Both the position numbers and the translations under genes were made by a program. 64,000 nt of DNA from Lachnospiraceae bacterium FE2018. GTDB taxonomy: Bacteria > Bacillota > Clostridia > Lachnospirales > Lachnospiraceae. Positions 34,601 to 47,401 of this stretch are shown in pieces. The DNA lies in contig JNKK01000006.1 in assembly GCA_000702845.1 (NCBI GenBank), forward strand, positions 1-64,000, read 5' to 3'. Below the pieces are notes generated by a model. It did not search any database. It saw only the letters and a program-made list of their open reading frames with translations, and was not told the DNA's origin. Positions within the stretch are counted from its first letter, which is position 1, and each line of letters begins with the position of its first letter.

Positions 34601-35788
34601 ATGAAGCAGGAAAATCTAAATAAGATCGTGCAGCTTCGCCATGCGCTGCACAGACATCCTGAATTATCGCTTCAGGAAAATGAAACTAAAGAACGGATCC
34701 TGCGGTTTCTGAAAAAGTACACTTCCACGCTGGAATTTGAGACGCGGGACGGATGGTTCTGTGCGGTAAAGCGCGGGTCGGATCCGGATGCAGATGAGAA
34801 GTCCGCAGCATTTCGGGCTGACATGGATGCCCTTCCAATTGATGAAGAAGCGGCCGGATCCGGAACGCCGGTCCATTCGGAAATCACATGGTTGTCCGAA
34901 CACCCCGGCATCTCTCACAAATGCGGACATGACGGGCACTGTGCTGCATTGTGCGGACTTGCGCTGGAACTGGATCAGGCAGAATGCCGCAGGACTGTCT
35001 GGCTGATTTTTCAACCGGGTGAAGAGATCGGAGCAGGCGGAAAAATGTGTGCCGGACTGATCCGGGAAAAAGGAATCAGAGAAATCTATGCATTCCACAA
35101 TCTGAGCGGCTATCCGCAGGGGCAGATTGTTTACAGAAGGGGACTGACGCAGCCCGCGTCAGAAGGACTTGAGATCCGCTTTCAGGGAAAACAAAGTCAT
35201 GCAAGCGAGCCGGAAAATGGTGTGAACCCGGCAGAGACAGCGGCAGCGGTGGTGCTGTCAATCCGACAGCTTCTGGACCGCAGAAAGATGCCTGACGGAT
35301 TGCAGAAACCGGCAGAAGATCAGCAAGGCATGCTTTTATGTACGATCACGGGCATCAAAGTCGGAACCGGAGACTTCGGGATCTCACCGGGAGAAGGAAT
35401 TATACGCCTGACACTGCGGGCAGAACATGAGGAAGAGATGAAACTTCTGGAGAGAAGTATTCTTGCCATGGCAGAAGAGCAGGCAAAAACAGCCGGATTA
35501 CAGATTTCCCATCAGATCTTCGACTATTTTCCGGAAACCAGAAACAGCGGGGAAGGCATCAGCCGGATTCTGGATGCGGCAGAGAAACTTCAGATACCCG
35601 CGCAGGAAATGCCTGAAATCTGGCGGGCATCAGAGGATTTCGGATGGTATCTAAAGGAATGCCCGGGCGCCATGTTTTACATCGGAAACGGAGAAGAGTG
35701 GCCGGCGCTGCACACAAAAGAATATGATTTTAATGATCGGATTCTGGAGCGGGCTGTCGAGATATTCTTAAAGCTGGCCGCAGAGTGA
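34601..35788 (+). CDS. M20D-family amidohydrolase/peptidase
   Basis: 395 residues. Metal-dependent amidohydrolase of the aminoacylase/IAA-amino-acid hydrolase type. Metal ligands are seen in HKCGHDGH (Cys and His), PGEEIGAGG (Glu) and HNLSG, with the terminal ALHTKEYDFND. ADMDALPIDE is the family's substrate-side motif, and SHASEPENGVNPAETAA begins the dimerisation domain. It probably hydrolyses N-acyl amino acids or small peptides. The ATG at 34601 (GGGGA 10 nt upstream) is preferred to the TTG at 34595. Stand-alone gene. Confidence 0.9.
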   Translation: MKQENLNKIVQLRHALHRHPELSLQENETKERILRFLKKYTSTLEFETRDGWFCAVKRGSDPDADEKSAAFRADMDALPIDEEAAGSGTPVHSEITWLSEHPGISHKCGHDGHCAALCGLALELDQAECRRTVWLIFQPGEEIGAGGKMCAGLIREKGIREIYAFHNLSGYPQGQIVYRRGLTQPASEGLEIRFQGKQSHASEPENGVNPAETAAAVVLSIRQLLDRRKMPDGLQKPAEDQQGMLLCTITGIKVGTGDFGISPGEGIIRLTLRAEHEEEMKLLERSILAMAEEQAKTAGLQISHQIFDYFPETRNSGEGISRILDAAEKLQIPAQEMPEIWRASEDFGWYLKECPGAMFYIGNGEEWPALHTKEYDFNDRILERAVEIFLKLAAE

Positions 35789-35873
35789 AGAAGCAGAATA
35801 TCGATGAAAGTGCTGATTACGGAAAATCCTGGATGACAGAAGTGAAACACAGAAAAGGATTTAAAAGACAACT

Positions 35874-37802
35874 ATGATTGTATATGAGGGTGTGAAGTCA
35901 TCGTTCCTGCAGAGCGTTGAATACGACGAAATCGCCATTGAAATCGAACAGAATATTCTCGAAAAGATGGGAAGGCATACGCCGAAAAGTGAGTTCCGCT
36001 CCTGGGAAAATTCTCTGACCTATATGTATAAGGTTCTGAACGACAGGCAGATTCCCGACGATGCCGGAATCGCGATCGAATATAATATTCCCCAGACATC
36101 CAAAAGGGTTGATTTTCTGATCTCCGGCTATGACGCGCAGGAAAAAGAAGGCGTTGCGATCGTTGAACTGAAGCAGTGGGAGACCATCAGGCCGGTAGAC
36201 AGCATGGATGCGCTGGTAGAAACATTTACGGGCGGAGCAAACCGGACGGTTGTGCACCCGTCCTATCAGGCGTGGTCTTATGCACAGCTGATTCGCGATT
36301 ATAATGCCGTTGTGCAGGATCATGAGATTTCGCTGAGCCCCTGTGTCTGTATGCACAATTATATCCGGCATGAGAGCGATCCCATTGATCTGGAACAGTA
36401 TGCGCCCTATTATGAGGAAGCGCCGGTATTTACAAAAGGGCAGCTTGCGTTATTAAGAGATTTTATTCGCAGAATTGTTGTAAAGGGCGACAACAAGGAA
36501 ATATTGTACCGGATTGAAAAGGGGAAAATCCGTCCGTCCAAAAGCCTGCAAAATACGATTACCTCGATGCTGAAGGGTAACCGTGAGTTTATCATGATCG
36601 ACGAACAGAAGGTTGCCTATGAAGAAATTCTCCGATGTGCGGAACTGTGTCAGAAAGACTTCAAAAAGCGGACCATTATCGTGCAGGGCGGGCCGGGGAC
36701 CGGAAAATCTGTTATAGCGGTGAATCTGCTGGCAGAACTGACGCAGCGGGATCAGCTGGTGCAGTACGTTTCCAAAAACAGTGCGCCCCGGGACGTTTAT
36801 AAACAAAAACTGAAAGGTTCGGTCAAAGTATCCAGCATTGACAATATGTTTAAAGGATCCGGAACCTTTACGGAGACCGGCCGCAACATGATCCATACAC
36901 TTCTGGTGGATGAAGCACACAGGCTGAATGAAAAATCCGGGATGTTTCGCAATAAAGGCGAGAACCAGATCAAAGAGATCATCCATTCCTCGTTCTGCAG
37001 TGTGTTTTTTATAGATGAATCTCAGCGGGTGACGATGGATGATATCGGATCTGTGGAGGAGATCAGGCGATGGGCAGAGGAGGAAGGATCCATTGTCAGT
37101 GAACTGGAATTGCTGTCGCAGTTCCGGTGCAACGGATCTGACGGATACCTCGCCTGGCTGGATCATACATTAGGCATTCGCGATACTGCCAATTATGATC
37201 TGGAGGGAATTGATTTCGATATCCGCGTATTTGATTCTCCGCAGGAAGTAAGGGATCTGATTGTTGCGAAAAACAAGGAAGACAACCGCGCGCGGATGCT
37301 CGCCGGATATTGCTGGGAGTGGGATAAAAAGCAGGCAAATAATACAGATTATCACGATATCAGAATCGGCGATTTTGAGATGAGCTGGAATCTGAACGGC
37401 GGAGCACCGTTCGCAATCAGTGACACCTCCGTCAATGAAATCGGCTGCATTCATACGTCTCAGGGACTGGAGTTTGACTATGTCGGAGTTATCATAGGAG
37501 ATGATCTTCGCTATGAGAACGGGTCTGTCGTGACGGATTTCACAAAGCGGGCCAGAACGGACCAGTCCCTCAAGGGGATTAAAAAGCTTTATAAGGCAGA
37601 TCCGGAACAGGCAGAAGCGCGCGCGGATGAGATTATCCGGAATACTTACCGCACACTGCTGACCCGCGGAATGAAAGGCTGCTATATTTACTGTACAGAC
37701 GACGGACTGCGGGATTATCTGCGGGGCAGACTGACTGCTTATGAAAGAAGGATTCACCGGATGAAGAAGGAGTTGAAAAAACATGCAGAAAAAGACAATT
37801 GA
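35874..37802 (+). CDS. DUF2075 superfamily 1-like helicase with N-terminal nuclease-like domain
   Basis: 642 residues. The N-terminal ~220 residues look like a PD-(D/E)XK nuclease: RVDFLISGYD... then IVELKQW (D...E-x-K spacing). The central part is the DUF2075 (Schlafen-type) P-loop domain: Walker A GGPGTGKSVIAV, Walker B LLVDEAHRLNEK, sensor FFIDESQRVTMDD, SQFRCNGSDGYLAWL, then IGCIHTSQGLEFDYVGVIIG and LLTRGMKGCYIYCTD, the superfamily 1 motifs V/VI. Its end overlaps the MazG-like gene by 20 bp, so the two are translationally linked. Nuclease-helicase fusions of this kind are typical of defence or RNA/DNA processing; a phage-defence role is inference. Confidence 0.83.
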   Translation: MIVYEGVKSSFLQSVEYDEIAIEIEQNILEKMGRHTPKSEFRSWENSLTYMYKVLNDRQIPDDAGIAIEYNIPQTSKRVDFLISGYDAQEKEGVAIVELKQWETIRPVDSMDALVETFTGGANRTVVHPSYQAWSYAQLIRDYNAVVQDHEISLSPCVCMHNYIRHESDPIDLEQYAPYYEEAPVFTKGQLALLRDFIRRIVVKGDNKEILYRIEKGKIRPSKSLQNTITSMLKGNREFIMIDEQKVAYEEILRCAELCQKDFKKRTIIVQGGPGTGKSVIAVNLLAELTQRDQLVQYVSKNSAPRDVYKQKLKGSVKVSSIDNMFKGSGTFTETGRNMIHTLLVDEAHRLNEKSGMFRNKGENQIKEIIHSSFCSVFFIDESQRVTMDDIGSVEEIRRWAEEEGSIVSELELLSQFRCNGSDGYLAWLDHTLGIRDTANYDLEGIDFDIRVFDSPQEVRDLIVAKNKEDNRARMLAGYCWEWDKKQANNTDYHDIRIGDFEMSWNLNGGAPFAISDTSVNEIGCIHTSQGLEFDYVGVIIGDDLRYENGSVVTDFTKRARTDQSLKGIKKLYKADPEQAEARADEIIRNTYRTLLTRGMKGCYIYCTDDGLRDYLRGRLTAYERRIHRMKKELKKHAEKDN

Positions 37803-38103
37803 ACGGATCAGAAAATTCACGGAAGACCGCGACTGGGATCAGTTTCATTCGCCGGCGAATCTGGCAAAATCTATCTCGATTGAGGCAAATGAGCTGCTGG
37901 AATGCTTTCAGTGGTCTGACGATGATTACGATCTTGAACAGGTGAAAGAAGAGCTCGCGGATGTCATCGTCTACTGCCAGGACATGCTCGACAAGCTGAA
38001 TCTGGATGTTGATGAGATTGTAAACAGCAAGATGGAACAGAATGAGCGGAAGTACCCCGTTGAGAAAGCTTTGGGCAGGGCAGAGAAGTATGACAGACTA
38101 TAA
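37783..38103 (+). CDS. MazG-like nucleotide pyrophosphohydrolase
   Basis: 106 residues, all-alpha NTP pyrophosphatase (MazG/dCTPase RS21-C6-like). The Mg2+ motif ExxE...ExxD is visible: EANELLECFQW then EELADVIVYCQDML. It hydrolyses NTPs or dNTPs to NMP and pyrophosphate. It starts inside the end of the DUF2075 gene, with a GAAGGAG just upstream within that gene. The coupling suggests the pair acts in one process, for example nucleotide depletion or damage control together with a nuclease-helicase. Confidence 0.9.
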   Translation: MQKKTIERIRKFTEDRDWDQFHSPANLAKSISIEANELLECFQWSDDDYDLEQVKEELADVIVYCQDMLDKLNLDVDEIVNSKMEQNERKYPVEKALGRAEKYDRL

Positions 38104-38236
38104 ATGGATTCGCAGGCTGGCGGAAACGCTGTTTCCGACACATCAGGAAAACAGCAGGACAGACGCCGTTTTTAAAGAGAGCGGTGCGCCGGGCGATGTG
38201 CGTGAAGGATATCATGAAAACGGGAGCGAAAAAAAC

Positions 38237-38509
38237 ATGATACGAAAGCATTTTGTATTTCACGGACGTGTGCAGGGCGTCGGATTCCGGTACCGCGCCC
38301 GCCAGGCTGCAGAAACATGCGGATGTACAGGATGGGTGATCAATGAATATGACGGGTCTGTAACCATGGAGCTTCAGGGGACAGAGGAGCAGATCGATCT
38401 GGTGCTTCAGGAGATCAGGCAGTGGAAATATGTACAGGTCGAGCGGATGGATGTAAAGCAGATCCCGGTTGAGCCCGGGGAAAAAAGGTTCCGGACAGGA
38501 TATTACTGA
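38237..38509 (+). CDS. acyP: Acylphosphatase
   Basis: 90 residues. Full acylphosphatase fold: HGRVQGVGFRYRARQAAE with the phosphate-binding Arg, and GWVINEYDGSVTMELQG with the catalytic Asn. It hydrolyses acyl phosphates such as acetyl or carbamoyl phosphate. The frame is open from 38042 and an earlier ATG at 38090 (MTDYKWIRR) overlaps the MazG gene, but the family starts at the ATG chosen, with GGGAG 9 nt upstream. The 49 residues encoded before it resemble nothing I know; if translated they would make an N-terminal extension. Confidence 0.88.
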   Translation: MIRKHFVFHGRVQGVGFRYRARQAAETCGCTGWVINEYDGSVTMELQGTEEQIDLVLQEIRQWKYVQVERMDVKQIPVEPGEKRFRTGYY

Positions 38510-38547
38510 CATCATACAGAATCTTCGTGATTTGCTGATTCGAAACA

Positions 38548-38576
38548 TTGCTTTTTTGTTCCTGGTTTAATACAAT
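38548..38576 (+). promoter_or_regulatory. Probable promoter for the large repeat protein
   Basis: TTGCTT (38548-38553), a 17-bp spacer and TACAAT (38571-38576), 44 bp before the ATG. Confidence 0.55.
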
Positions 38577-38619
38577 TTATACATGTATATTAATGGAATT
38601 TATTCGGGAGGGTACTGAG

Positions 38620-41600
38620 ATGAACAGGAAACAAATGGTCAGGGAAACAATCGAGCACCGCTTTCTCAGACTGCTCGGTGCGGCAGTCCTTTTCGTGATT
38701 ACAATCATGCTGTCATCCGTCATTGCGCATGCGGCGACTGAGATCAGATCACCTTCTGACAATGCGGAATTTGAAGCGGGAAAATCTGTAACAATAAAAG
38801 CAAAAGGCGACTATAAGAAGCCGGATGGTTTTGGCCTTCTTAGTTTTCCGAAAAACTATCTGTATTTTAAAATTACTCATGATGGAAAACGGGTCGATTA
38901 TGGCAGCGCTGCTTACGATAGTTTTAGTCTTTTACCGGAGGAATATTCTTTCACGCCGGTAGAAGAGGGCGAGTATCTGATTGAAGTGTGCCGGGATCTC
39001 ACTTATGTAGACAAGGAGCATGTGGATCTTGCCTATGAGGACTTTGTCCCGGAGACCCGTATCCGGATCAGAGTCTGGAAGAGTATTGAAGGCGCTGAAA
39101 TCAGCGGCATCGCGGATAAAGTCTATACAGGCAGTCCGCTGACGCAGACACCGACGCTTGTACTGGGCGAAAAAACGTTGGATGCGGAGACAGATTATGA
39201 CATCAGTTACAGCAGTAATCTGAATGTCGGGACAGCCACAGTCACGTTTACGGGAAAAGGTTTTTATAAGAAAACGGCCAGCCGGACGTTTGCGATCACA
39301 CCTGCGGATATCACGAAGGCTTCCGTGAGCGGCATCGTTAACAGGGAATATACCGGAAGTGAAATAACGCAGACACCGGCGGTCACATTTGGTGATATGG
39401 AACTGACGGAAGGAACCGATTATGAGATCTCCTATGAGAATCATATCAATGCGGGAACAGCAAGTATTGTTTTTGCAGGGAGAGGAAACTTTGGCGAGAC
39501 GCTCAGAAAGACATTTCAGATCACGCCGGTCTCTCTGATGAATGCCTCTGTCAGCGGCATAAGTGATAAGCTTTATACCGGAAGCCCCATTACGCAGAAC
39601 CCGAAGATTACGTATAACGGCAGTACACTTGTGAAAGACACTGATTATACGCTTTCTTATCAGAACAATACCACGCTTGGCACGGCGACCGTAATCATCA
39701 CCGGAAAAGGCAACTACAAGGATTCCGTTACGCGGACATTTTCGATCAGAGAGTCAACCCAGTCTGACAGCAGTGAACTCCAGATCATCGAAGAAGACAC
39801 CACCACCCGCCGCACGGAATTCAGTGTAGGAGAGACCTTCCGAATCACCGGATATACGGGATTGTTTGTCTATAATAACAGCGAGCCGGAACGAAACTTT
39901 TTCTACTGGCGGATTTCAAAAAACGGACAGAAAATAGATTACGGCGCGTTTGCGTTTACAAGCCCCAGATGGCAGCTGCTTAAAACATATACGCCGCCGG
40001 CTGCAGGTGATTACCTGGTCGAACTGCAGCTGAGCCGCAGTAATGTCTTACAGACAGAAGCACAGTTCAGCCCGACCTCAAGTGTGATTGTTCATGTGGG
40101 CGCAGGCAAGACAGATCTTTCATCCGCTTCTGTGATCGGAATATCCAACAAGCCTTATACCGGCAATGCCGTCACCCAGTCCCCGACCGTCAAACTGGGC
40201 AGCAGGACACTGGTAAACGGAACGGATTACTATGTCACATATTCAGCGAATGTCAGCGTAGGCTCCGTAACGATGACGATTCGCGGAAAAGGCAGTTACT
40301 TCGGAACAATTACCAAAACATTCAATATCACACCAAAGACACTGTCTGCCGATATGATCACGCTTTCACCGGCATCTTTCACCTATAACGGGACGGTGCA
40401 GAAGCCGGAAGTCACGGTGAAAAATGGCGTTATTCTGCTCGTGCAGGGCAGGGACTATACACTTGTAAATGAAGGCGGAACGGATCCCGGAACCTACAAG
40501 GTGGCCATTTCCGCTGCGTCGAACGGAAACTATACCGGAACGGCAGAGAAGAGCTGGACCATCGGGAAGATACCGATTGCCAGAGCAGCTGTGAATCTTG
40601 CCGCCGCCTCATTTATCTATGACGGAGAGGCGAAGGAACCGGCTGTAACATCTGTCGTCCTGAACGAAGCGGCACTGCCTGCAGATGTCTATACTGTGGG
40701 TTACACGAATCATGTGAATGCAGGAACAGCTACTGTCACCGTTACCGCGGCAGAAGAAAGTTTCTATACCGGAAGTGCTTCTGCGACGTTTGTAATTGAA
40801 AAATGCCCGATCGACGCAGCGGACATTACAGTCAGTGCGATCACGGATACAGTCTATTCCGGAATCGCACAGACGCCGGTGCCGGAAGTCTCATTCAAGG
40901 GCACAGCGCTTCGAAATAACACAGATTTCACACTGGCTTACAGCAATAATAAGAATGCCGGAAATGCCACAGTTACGATTACCGGCAAGGGTAATTTCAG
41001 CGGCTCCCGTACGACGGGATTTGTGATCGCGAGAAAAGAGATCAGCGATGCGTCGGTTACGGTGAATTCGATTCCATATCAGGAGTATGCCGAAGGAACA
41101 CTGTCAGCGCCGCCTGTCACCGTCAAAGACGGCAGTTCGGTCCTCACAGCGGATGATTATGAGGTTTCATACGCAGAAAATGACAAGCCAGGCACCGCAG
41201 TGGTAACCATTACAGGAAAAGGAAATTACACCGGGTCGCGCAATGATGTAACTTTTGAGATACTCGATTCACGCACATTTGCGGAAGCGCAGCTGTCTGA
41301 CCGAATCGCGGAAATTGAATCAGCCGGAATGAATGACTATGCAGCTGCCGACCGGACAGTGCTTGAAGAGACGATCAGGAAAGCCAGAGCACTTCTGGCA
41401 AACAGTTCTGCAAGTATTCAGGAACTGGAAGCTGCGCTCTCTGAGATCAACAGCGCGAAAGCTGCTGCGGACGAAAATCTCAGAATCTCAAGAGAACGAG
41501 AAGAAGCAGAACGGGTAAAAGCGCAGAAAGCTGCGGAAGAAGCAAAGAAGAAAGCGCAGAAAGCTGCGGAAGAAGCAAAGAAAAAAGCCGAAAAGGAAGC

Positions 41601-42237
41601 TGCGGCATTCCCCTCTGCAGCAGCTGTCGAAAAAGCGGTCCTTGCGCAGACGTCCGATAAAGATCCTTCCGGTTCTTCCTTTGCACCGCTTATGCTCCGG
41701 AGTACAAAACAGACTAAAAAATCAAACAAACTTGTCTGGAACAGAGTTCCCGGTGTCGCTAAGTACGTGATTTACGGCAGCAGGTGCGGAAAGAATAACA
41801 GAATCCAGAAAATCGCGGATGTCACAGGCACCAGCTGGACATATAAAAAGCTGAAAAAGGGCACTTATTACAAATATGTTGTGGTGGCAGTCAGACAGAC
41901 CGTTCTGGGAGAGCGGGCTGCGGCGGTCTCAAAGATGATTCATGTCTCCACGAAAGGCGGTTCTGCAGGCAATCCGAAGCGTATTTCGGTCAAAAAATCC
42001 ATCCTGAAAAAAGCGAAAGCGCTGAAAAAAGGAAACACACTCAAGCTGAAAGCAAAGATAAAGACCGGCTCTCAAAAGGTAAAGAAACACGTCGCGATCC
42101 GTTATGAGAGTTCAAATAAGAAAATCGCGGACGTTTCGCCAAAAGGAATAGTCAGGGGAATCGCGAAGGGCACCTGTGATATCTATGTATACGCCCAGAA
42201 CGGAACCTTCAAAAAGATCGAAGTAATCGTCAGCTAA
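38620..42237 (+). CDS. Large secreted MBG/Ig-like repeat protein
   Basis: 1205 residues. The ATG at 38620 (GGGAGGG upstream) gives a clean signal peptide (to about VIAHAA-TE). Two related N-terminal-type beta domains (~20-145 and ~410-510: AEFEAGKSVTIKAKG... and TEFSVGETFRITGYT) are interspersed with at least eight modules of the MBG type, e.g. KVYTGSPLTQTPTL...GTATVTFTGKGFYKKTASRTFAIT. Then come a FIVAR-like helical segment (QLSDRIAEIESAGMNDY), a coiled coil with two 10-residue repeats (AQKAAEEAKK), a fibronectin-III-like part (VWNRVPGVAKYVIYG) and a Lys-rich Big_2-like end (IADVSPKGIVRGIAKGT). It has no LPXTG motif. Likely a wall-associated adhesin or scaffold; target unknown. Confidence 0.8.
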   Translation: MNRKQMVRETIEHRFLRLLGAAVLFVITIMLSSVIAHAATEIRSPSDNAEFEAGKSVTIKAKGDYKKPDGFGLLSFPKNYLYFKITHDGKRVDYGSAAYDSFSLLPEEYSFTPVEEGEYLIEVCRDLTYVDKEHVDLAYEDFVPETRIRIRVWKSIEGAEISGIADKVYTGSPLTQTPTLVLGEKTLDAETDYDISYSSNLNVGTATVTFTGKGFYKKTASRTFAITPADITKASVSGIVNREYTGSEITQTPAVTFGDMELTEGTDYEISYENHINAGTASIVFAGRGNFGETLRKTFQITPVSLMNASVSGISDKLYTGSPITQNPKITYNGSTLVKDTDYTLSYQNNTTLGTATVIITGKGNYKDSVTRTFSIRESTQSDSSELQIIEEDTTTRRTEFSVGETFRITGYTGLFVYNNSEPERNFFYWRISKNGQKIDYGAFAFTSPRWQLLKTYTPPAAGDYLVELQLSRSNVLQTEAQFSPTSSVIVHVGAGKTDLSSASVIGISNKPYTGNAVTQSPTVKLGSRTLVNGTDYYVTYSANVSVGSVTMTIRGKGSYFGTITKTFNITPKTLSADMITLSPASFTYNGTVQKPEVTVKNGVILLVQGRDYTLVNEGGTDPGTYKVAISAASNGNYTGTAEKSWTIGKIPIARAAVNLAAASFIYDGEAKEPAVTSVVLNEAALPADVYTVGYTNHVNAGTATVTVTAAEESFYTGSASATFVIEKCPIDAADITVSAITDTVYSGIAQTPVPEVSFKGTALRNNTDFTLAYSNNKNAGNATVTITGKGNFSGSRTTGFVIARKEISDASVTVNSIPYQEYAEGTLSAPPVTVKDGSSVLTADDYEVSYAENDKPGTAVVTITGKGNYTGSRNDVTFEILDSRTFAEAQLSDRIAEIESAGMNDYAAADRTVLEETIRKARALLANSSASIQELEAALSEINSAKAAADENLRISREREEAERVKAQKAAEEAKKKAQKAAEEAKKKAEKEAAAFPSAAAVEKAVLAQTSDKDPSGSSFAPLMLRSTKQTKKSNKLVWNRVPGVAKYVIYGSRCGKNNRIQKIADVTGTSWTYKKLKKGTYYKYVVVAVRQTVLGERAAAVSKMIHVSTKGGSAGNPKRISVKKSILKKAKALKKGNTLKLKAKIKTGSQKVKKHVAIRYESSNKKIADVSPKGIVRGIAKGTCDIYVYAQNGTFKKIEVIVS

Positions 42238-42307
42238 GCGTGGTACGCCTGACCGGAAGCGCTGAACGAGGTAAAACGGCCTTGTCTTTGCAGGCGGCGG
42301 TTTGAAA

Positions 42308-42356
42308 CAAGAAAGAAACAGGAGAGGCATTTCGCCTCTCCTGTTTCTTTCTTGGA
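42308..42356. terminator. Very strong bidirectional terminator
   Basis: A perfect 21-bp stem starting CAAGAAAGAAACAGG with loop ATTTC. It ends the adhesin transcript (+) and the PFOR transcript (-). Confidence 0.92.
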
Positions 42357-42396
42357 GATATATGAGCATTTGTAAATGGTAAGTTGTTTGATTTAA

Positions 42397-45906
<3,510 letters not shown>

Positions 45907-46088
45907 GACATTTATCCTCCTTGGATCTTAATTTAGGCATTTGTTAGGTGAGCGTTTACTTGGTTGTTCCTTTATAAATAGAATTCGTTTCTCTGTCAGC
46001 CTGTGACATCTTTTTGAAGCTGGCAAAAACGGTTAGCCGCTGCTTGCTGACTTCTAGACACTGACGCTCAGTCACTGACTGTAAGTTC

Positions 46089-46117
46089 ATTCTATGGTTT
46101 TTCTATAAAAAAGTCAA
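46089..46117 (-). promoter_or_regulatory. Promoter for PFOR
   Basis: On the minus strand TTGACT (46112-46117), a 17-bp spacer and TAGAAT (46089-46094), ~180 bp before the start. The leader contains CACTGAC/GTCAGTG-type short repeats (46060-46080) but no riboswitch I recognise. Confidence 0.7.
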
Positions 46118-46446
46118 TGCGAAAACGTCTAAAACCTGTTTTTCATCGAGGTTCACAAAAACCGGAATTAATAAATGTGCAAAACTCACAAAGATTCCAT
46201 TTTGACGATTTAATTAGTCTCATAGTCATTGAATTTGAGTCAGCTATGGTGTATGCTGAGTTGCAGAAAAATATATGCAAAGAGCGGCAAAATAGTGTAT
46301 GCTGAGATATGGATAAACAGATGCAAAGTATTTCGGTTAGATGCCAGCTTCTGCTCTGTAAATGGCAGATTTCCGTAAATGCATAGAAATGATCGTGAAC
46401 TTCCGAAACGTTTTTTGAAAACAGCCAGAAAAGAGAGTGTGTAATT
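46118..46446. other. Intergenic region between PFOR and TetR gene, with a 46-bp imperfect duplication
   Basis: GTGTATGCTGAG occurs at 46249 and 46295, and the flanking ATGCAAAG also recurs, giving an imperfect 46-bp duplication. A plausible promoter for the TetR gene is TTGAAT (46229-46234), 17 bp, TATGCT (46252-46257), overlapping the first copy, so the repeats could be its own operators. Confidence 0.45.
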
Positions 46447-47103
46447 ATGAAAGAAGTTACAGATAAACTGGAGAACCTCACAAAAGATAAACTCGAGAAT
46501 CTGACGAAGCGCCAGCTGCAGGCGCTCCGCACCAAAAACAAAATCTACCAGGCGGCGGTGCAGGAAATCAACGAAAAAGGATTCAACAATGTGAACATCG
46601 AAGATATTACGAAGGCAGCCGAGGTTGCCAAGGGAACCTTCTATGTTCATTTCGAGTCAAAAGAAGCGATCATCCTCTACACCTTCGAGCATTCAGACGA
46701 AATCTACGAAGAAGCCTATGAGAAGATCGAAGGGGAAAGCTTCATCGATATGGCAGTACACTTTGTGAGCTACAGCTACCGCGAGTATGAGAAGCGCGGC
46801 AAAGGAATCATCCGCGCCATGATCGCCAACTACTTCCATTTTGAAGATTATGAAATCTATTCACACGACCGCGGTCTGTACAAATGCCTGCTGAAAATTG
46901 TGCGCGAAGGAAAGAATCAGGGCGTGCTGGATTCGGAAACACCTTCTGAATATTATGCAGACATGCTGCTTTCTACCATGGTCGGCGTGGAAGTCATGTG
47001 GTGCTTTGATGAGCAGGGACGGAGTCTGGCAGAGATGATGGAGGATGCCATCCTTGTGACGGCGATCGGCCTGACCGGCGTAGAAGAGCACGACGGGGAG
47101 TGA
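46447..47103 (+). CDS. TetR/AcrR-family regulator
   Basis: 218 residues. The N-terminus has an unusual duplicated amphipathic stretch (DKLENLTK DKLENLTKRQLQ). The TetR helix-turn-helix follows at ~30-75 (TKNKIYQAAVQEINEKGFNN, ITKAAEVAKGTFYVHF), then an all-helical ligand domain. Target and ligand unknown. It lies between PFOR (divergent) and the opine-dehydrogenase gene (same strand, 450 bp downstream and with its own promoter), so either could be its target. Two long hairpins follow its stop codon. Confidence 0.9.
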   Translation: MKEVTDKLENLTKDKLENLTKRQLQALRTKNKIYQAAVQEINEKGFNNVNIEDITKAAEVAKGTFYVHFESKEAIILYTFEHSDEIYEEAYEKIEGESFIDMAVHFVSYSYREYEKRGKGIIRAMIANYFHFEDYEIYSHDRGLYKCLLKIVREGKNQGVLDSETPSEYYADMLLSTMVGVEVMWCFDEQGRSLAEMMEDAILVTAIGLTGVEEHDGE

Positions 47104-47183
47104 AGGGAGTGATACCTCTTGACGCCGGCTGTTAGAAGCAGAAGAATGTTTCTGTTATTAAAACAGGGAATATCGATTAAATG

Positions 47184-47239
47184 AATAACGCAGGAAACAT
47201 GTGCGACGTTGGAGTCGACGGAATGTTTCCTGCGTTATT
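47184..47239 (+). terminator. Long hairpin, probable terminator of the TetR gene
   Basis: AATAACGCAGGAAACAT (47184-47200) pairs perfectly with ATGTTTCCTGCGTTATT (47223-47239), a 17-bp stem. The 22-nt loop contains a smaller CGAC/GTCG pair. TTCATTCTTCC follows, a poor T tract. Confidence 0.65.
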
Positions 47240-47260
47240 TCATTCTTCCGGACAGACAAC

Positions 47261-47319
47261 CAGGATGCCTTTTCTAAAGCAGCGAATTCTACCTGAGCTG
47301 CGTAGAAAACGGCATCCTG
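47261..47319 (+). repeat. Second long inverted repeat, 22 bp downstream of the first
   Basis: CAGGATGCC-TTTTCTA-A-AGCAGC pairs with GCTGC-G-TAGAAAA-C-GGCATCCTG: more than 20 bp with small bulges. No T run follows. Function unknown. Confidence 0.6.
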
Positions 47320-47401
47320 TGAATGGACGCCCGAAATATCTCATTATGGTTTTCGCTTATATGCACAATAAATCACTTCTTTTTTTGTACAATATTTTCT
47401 C

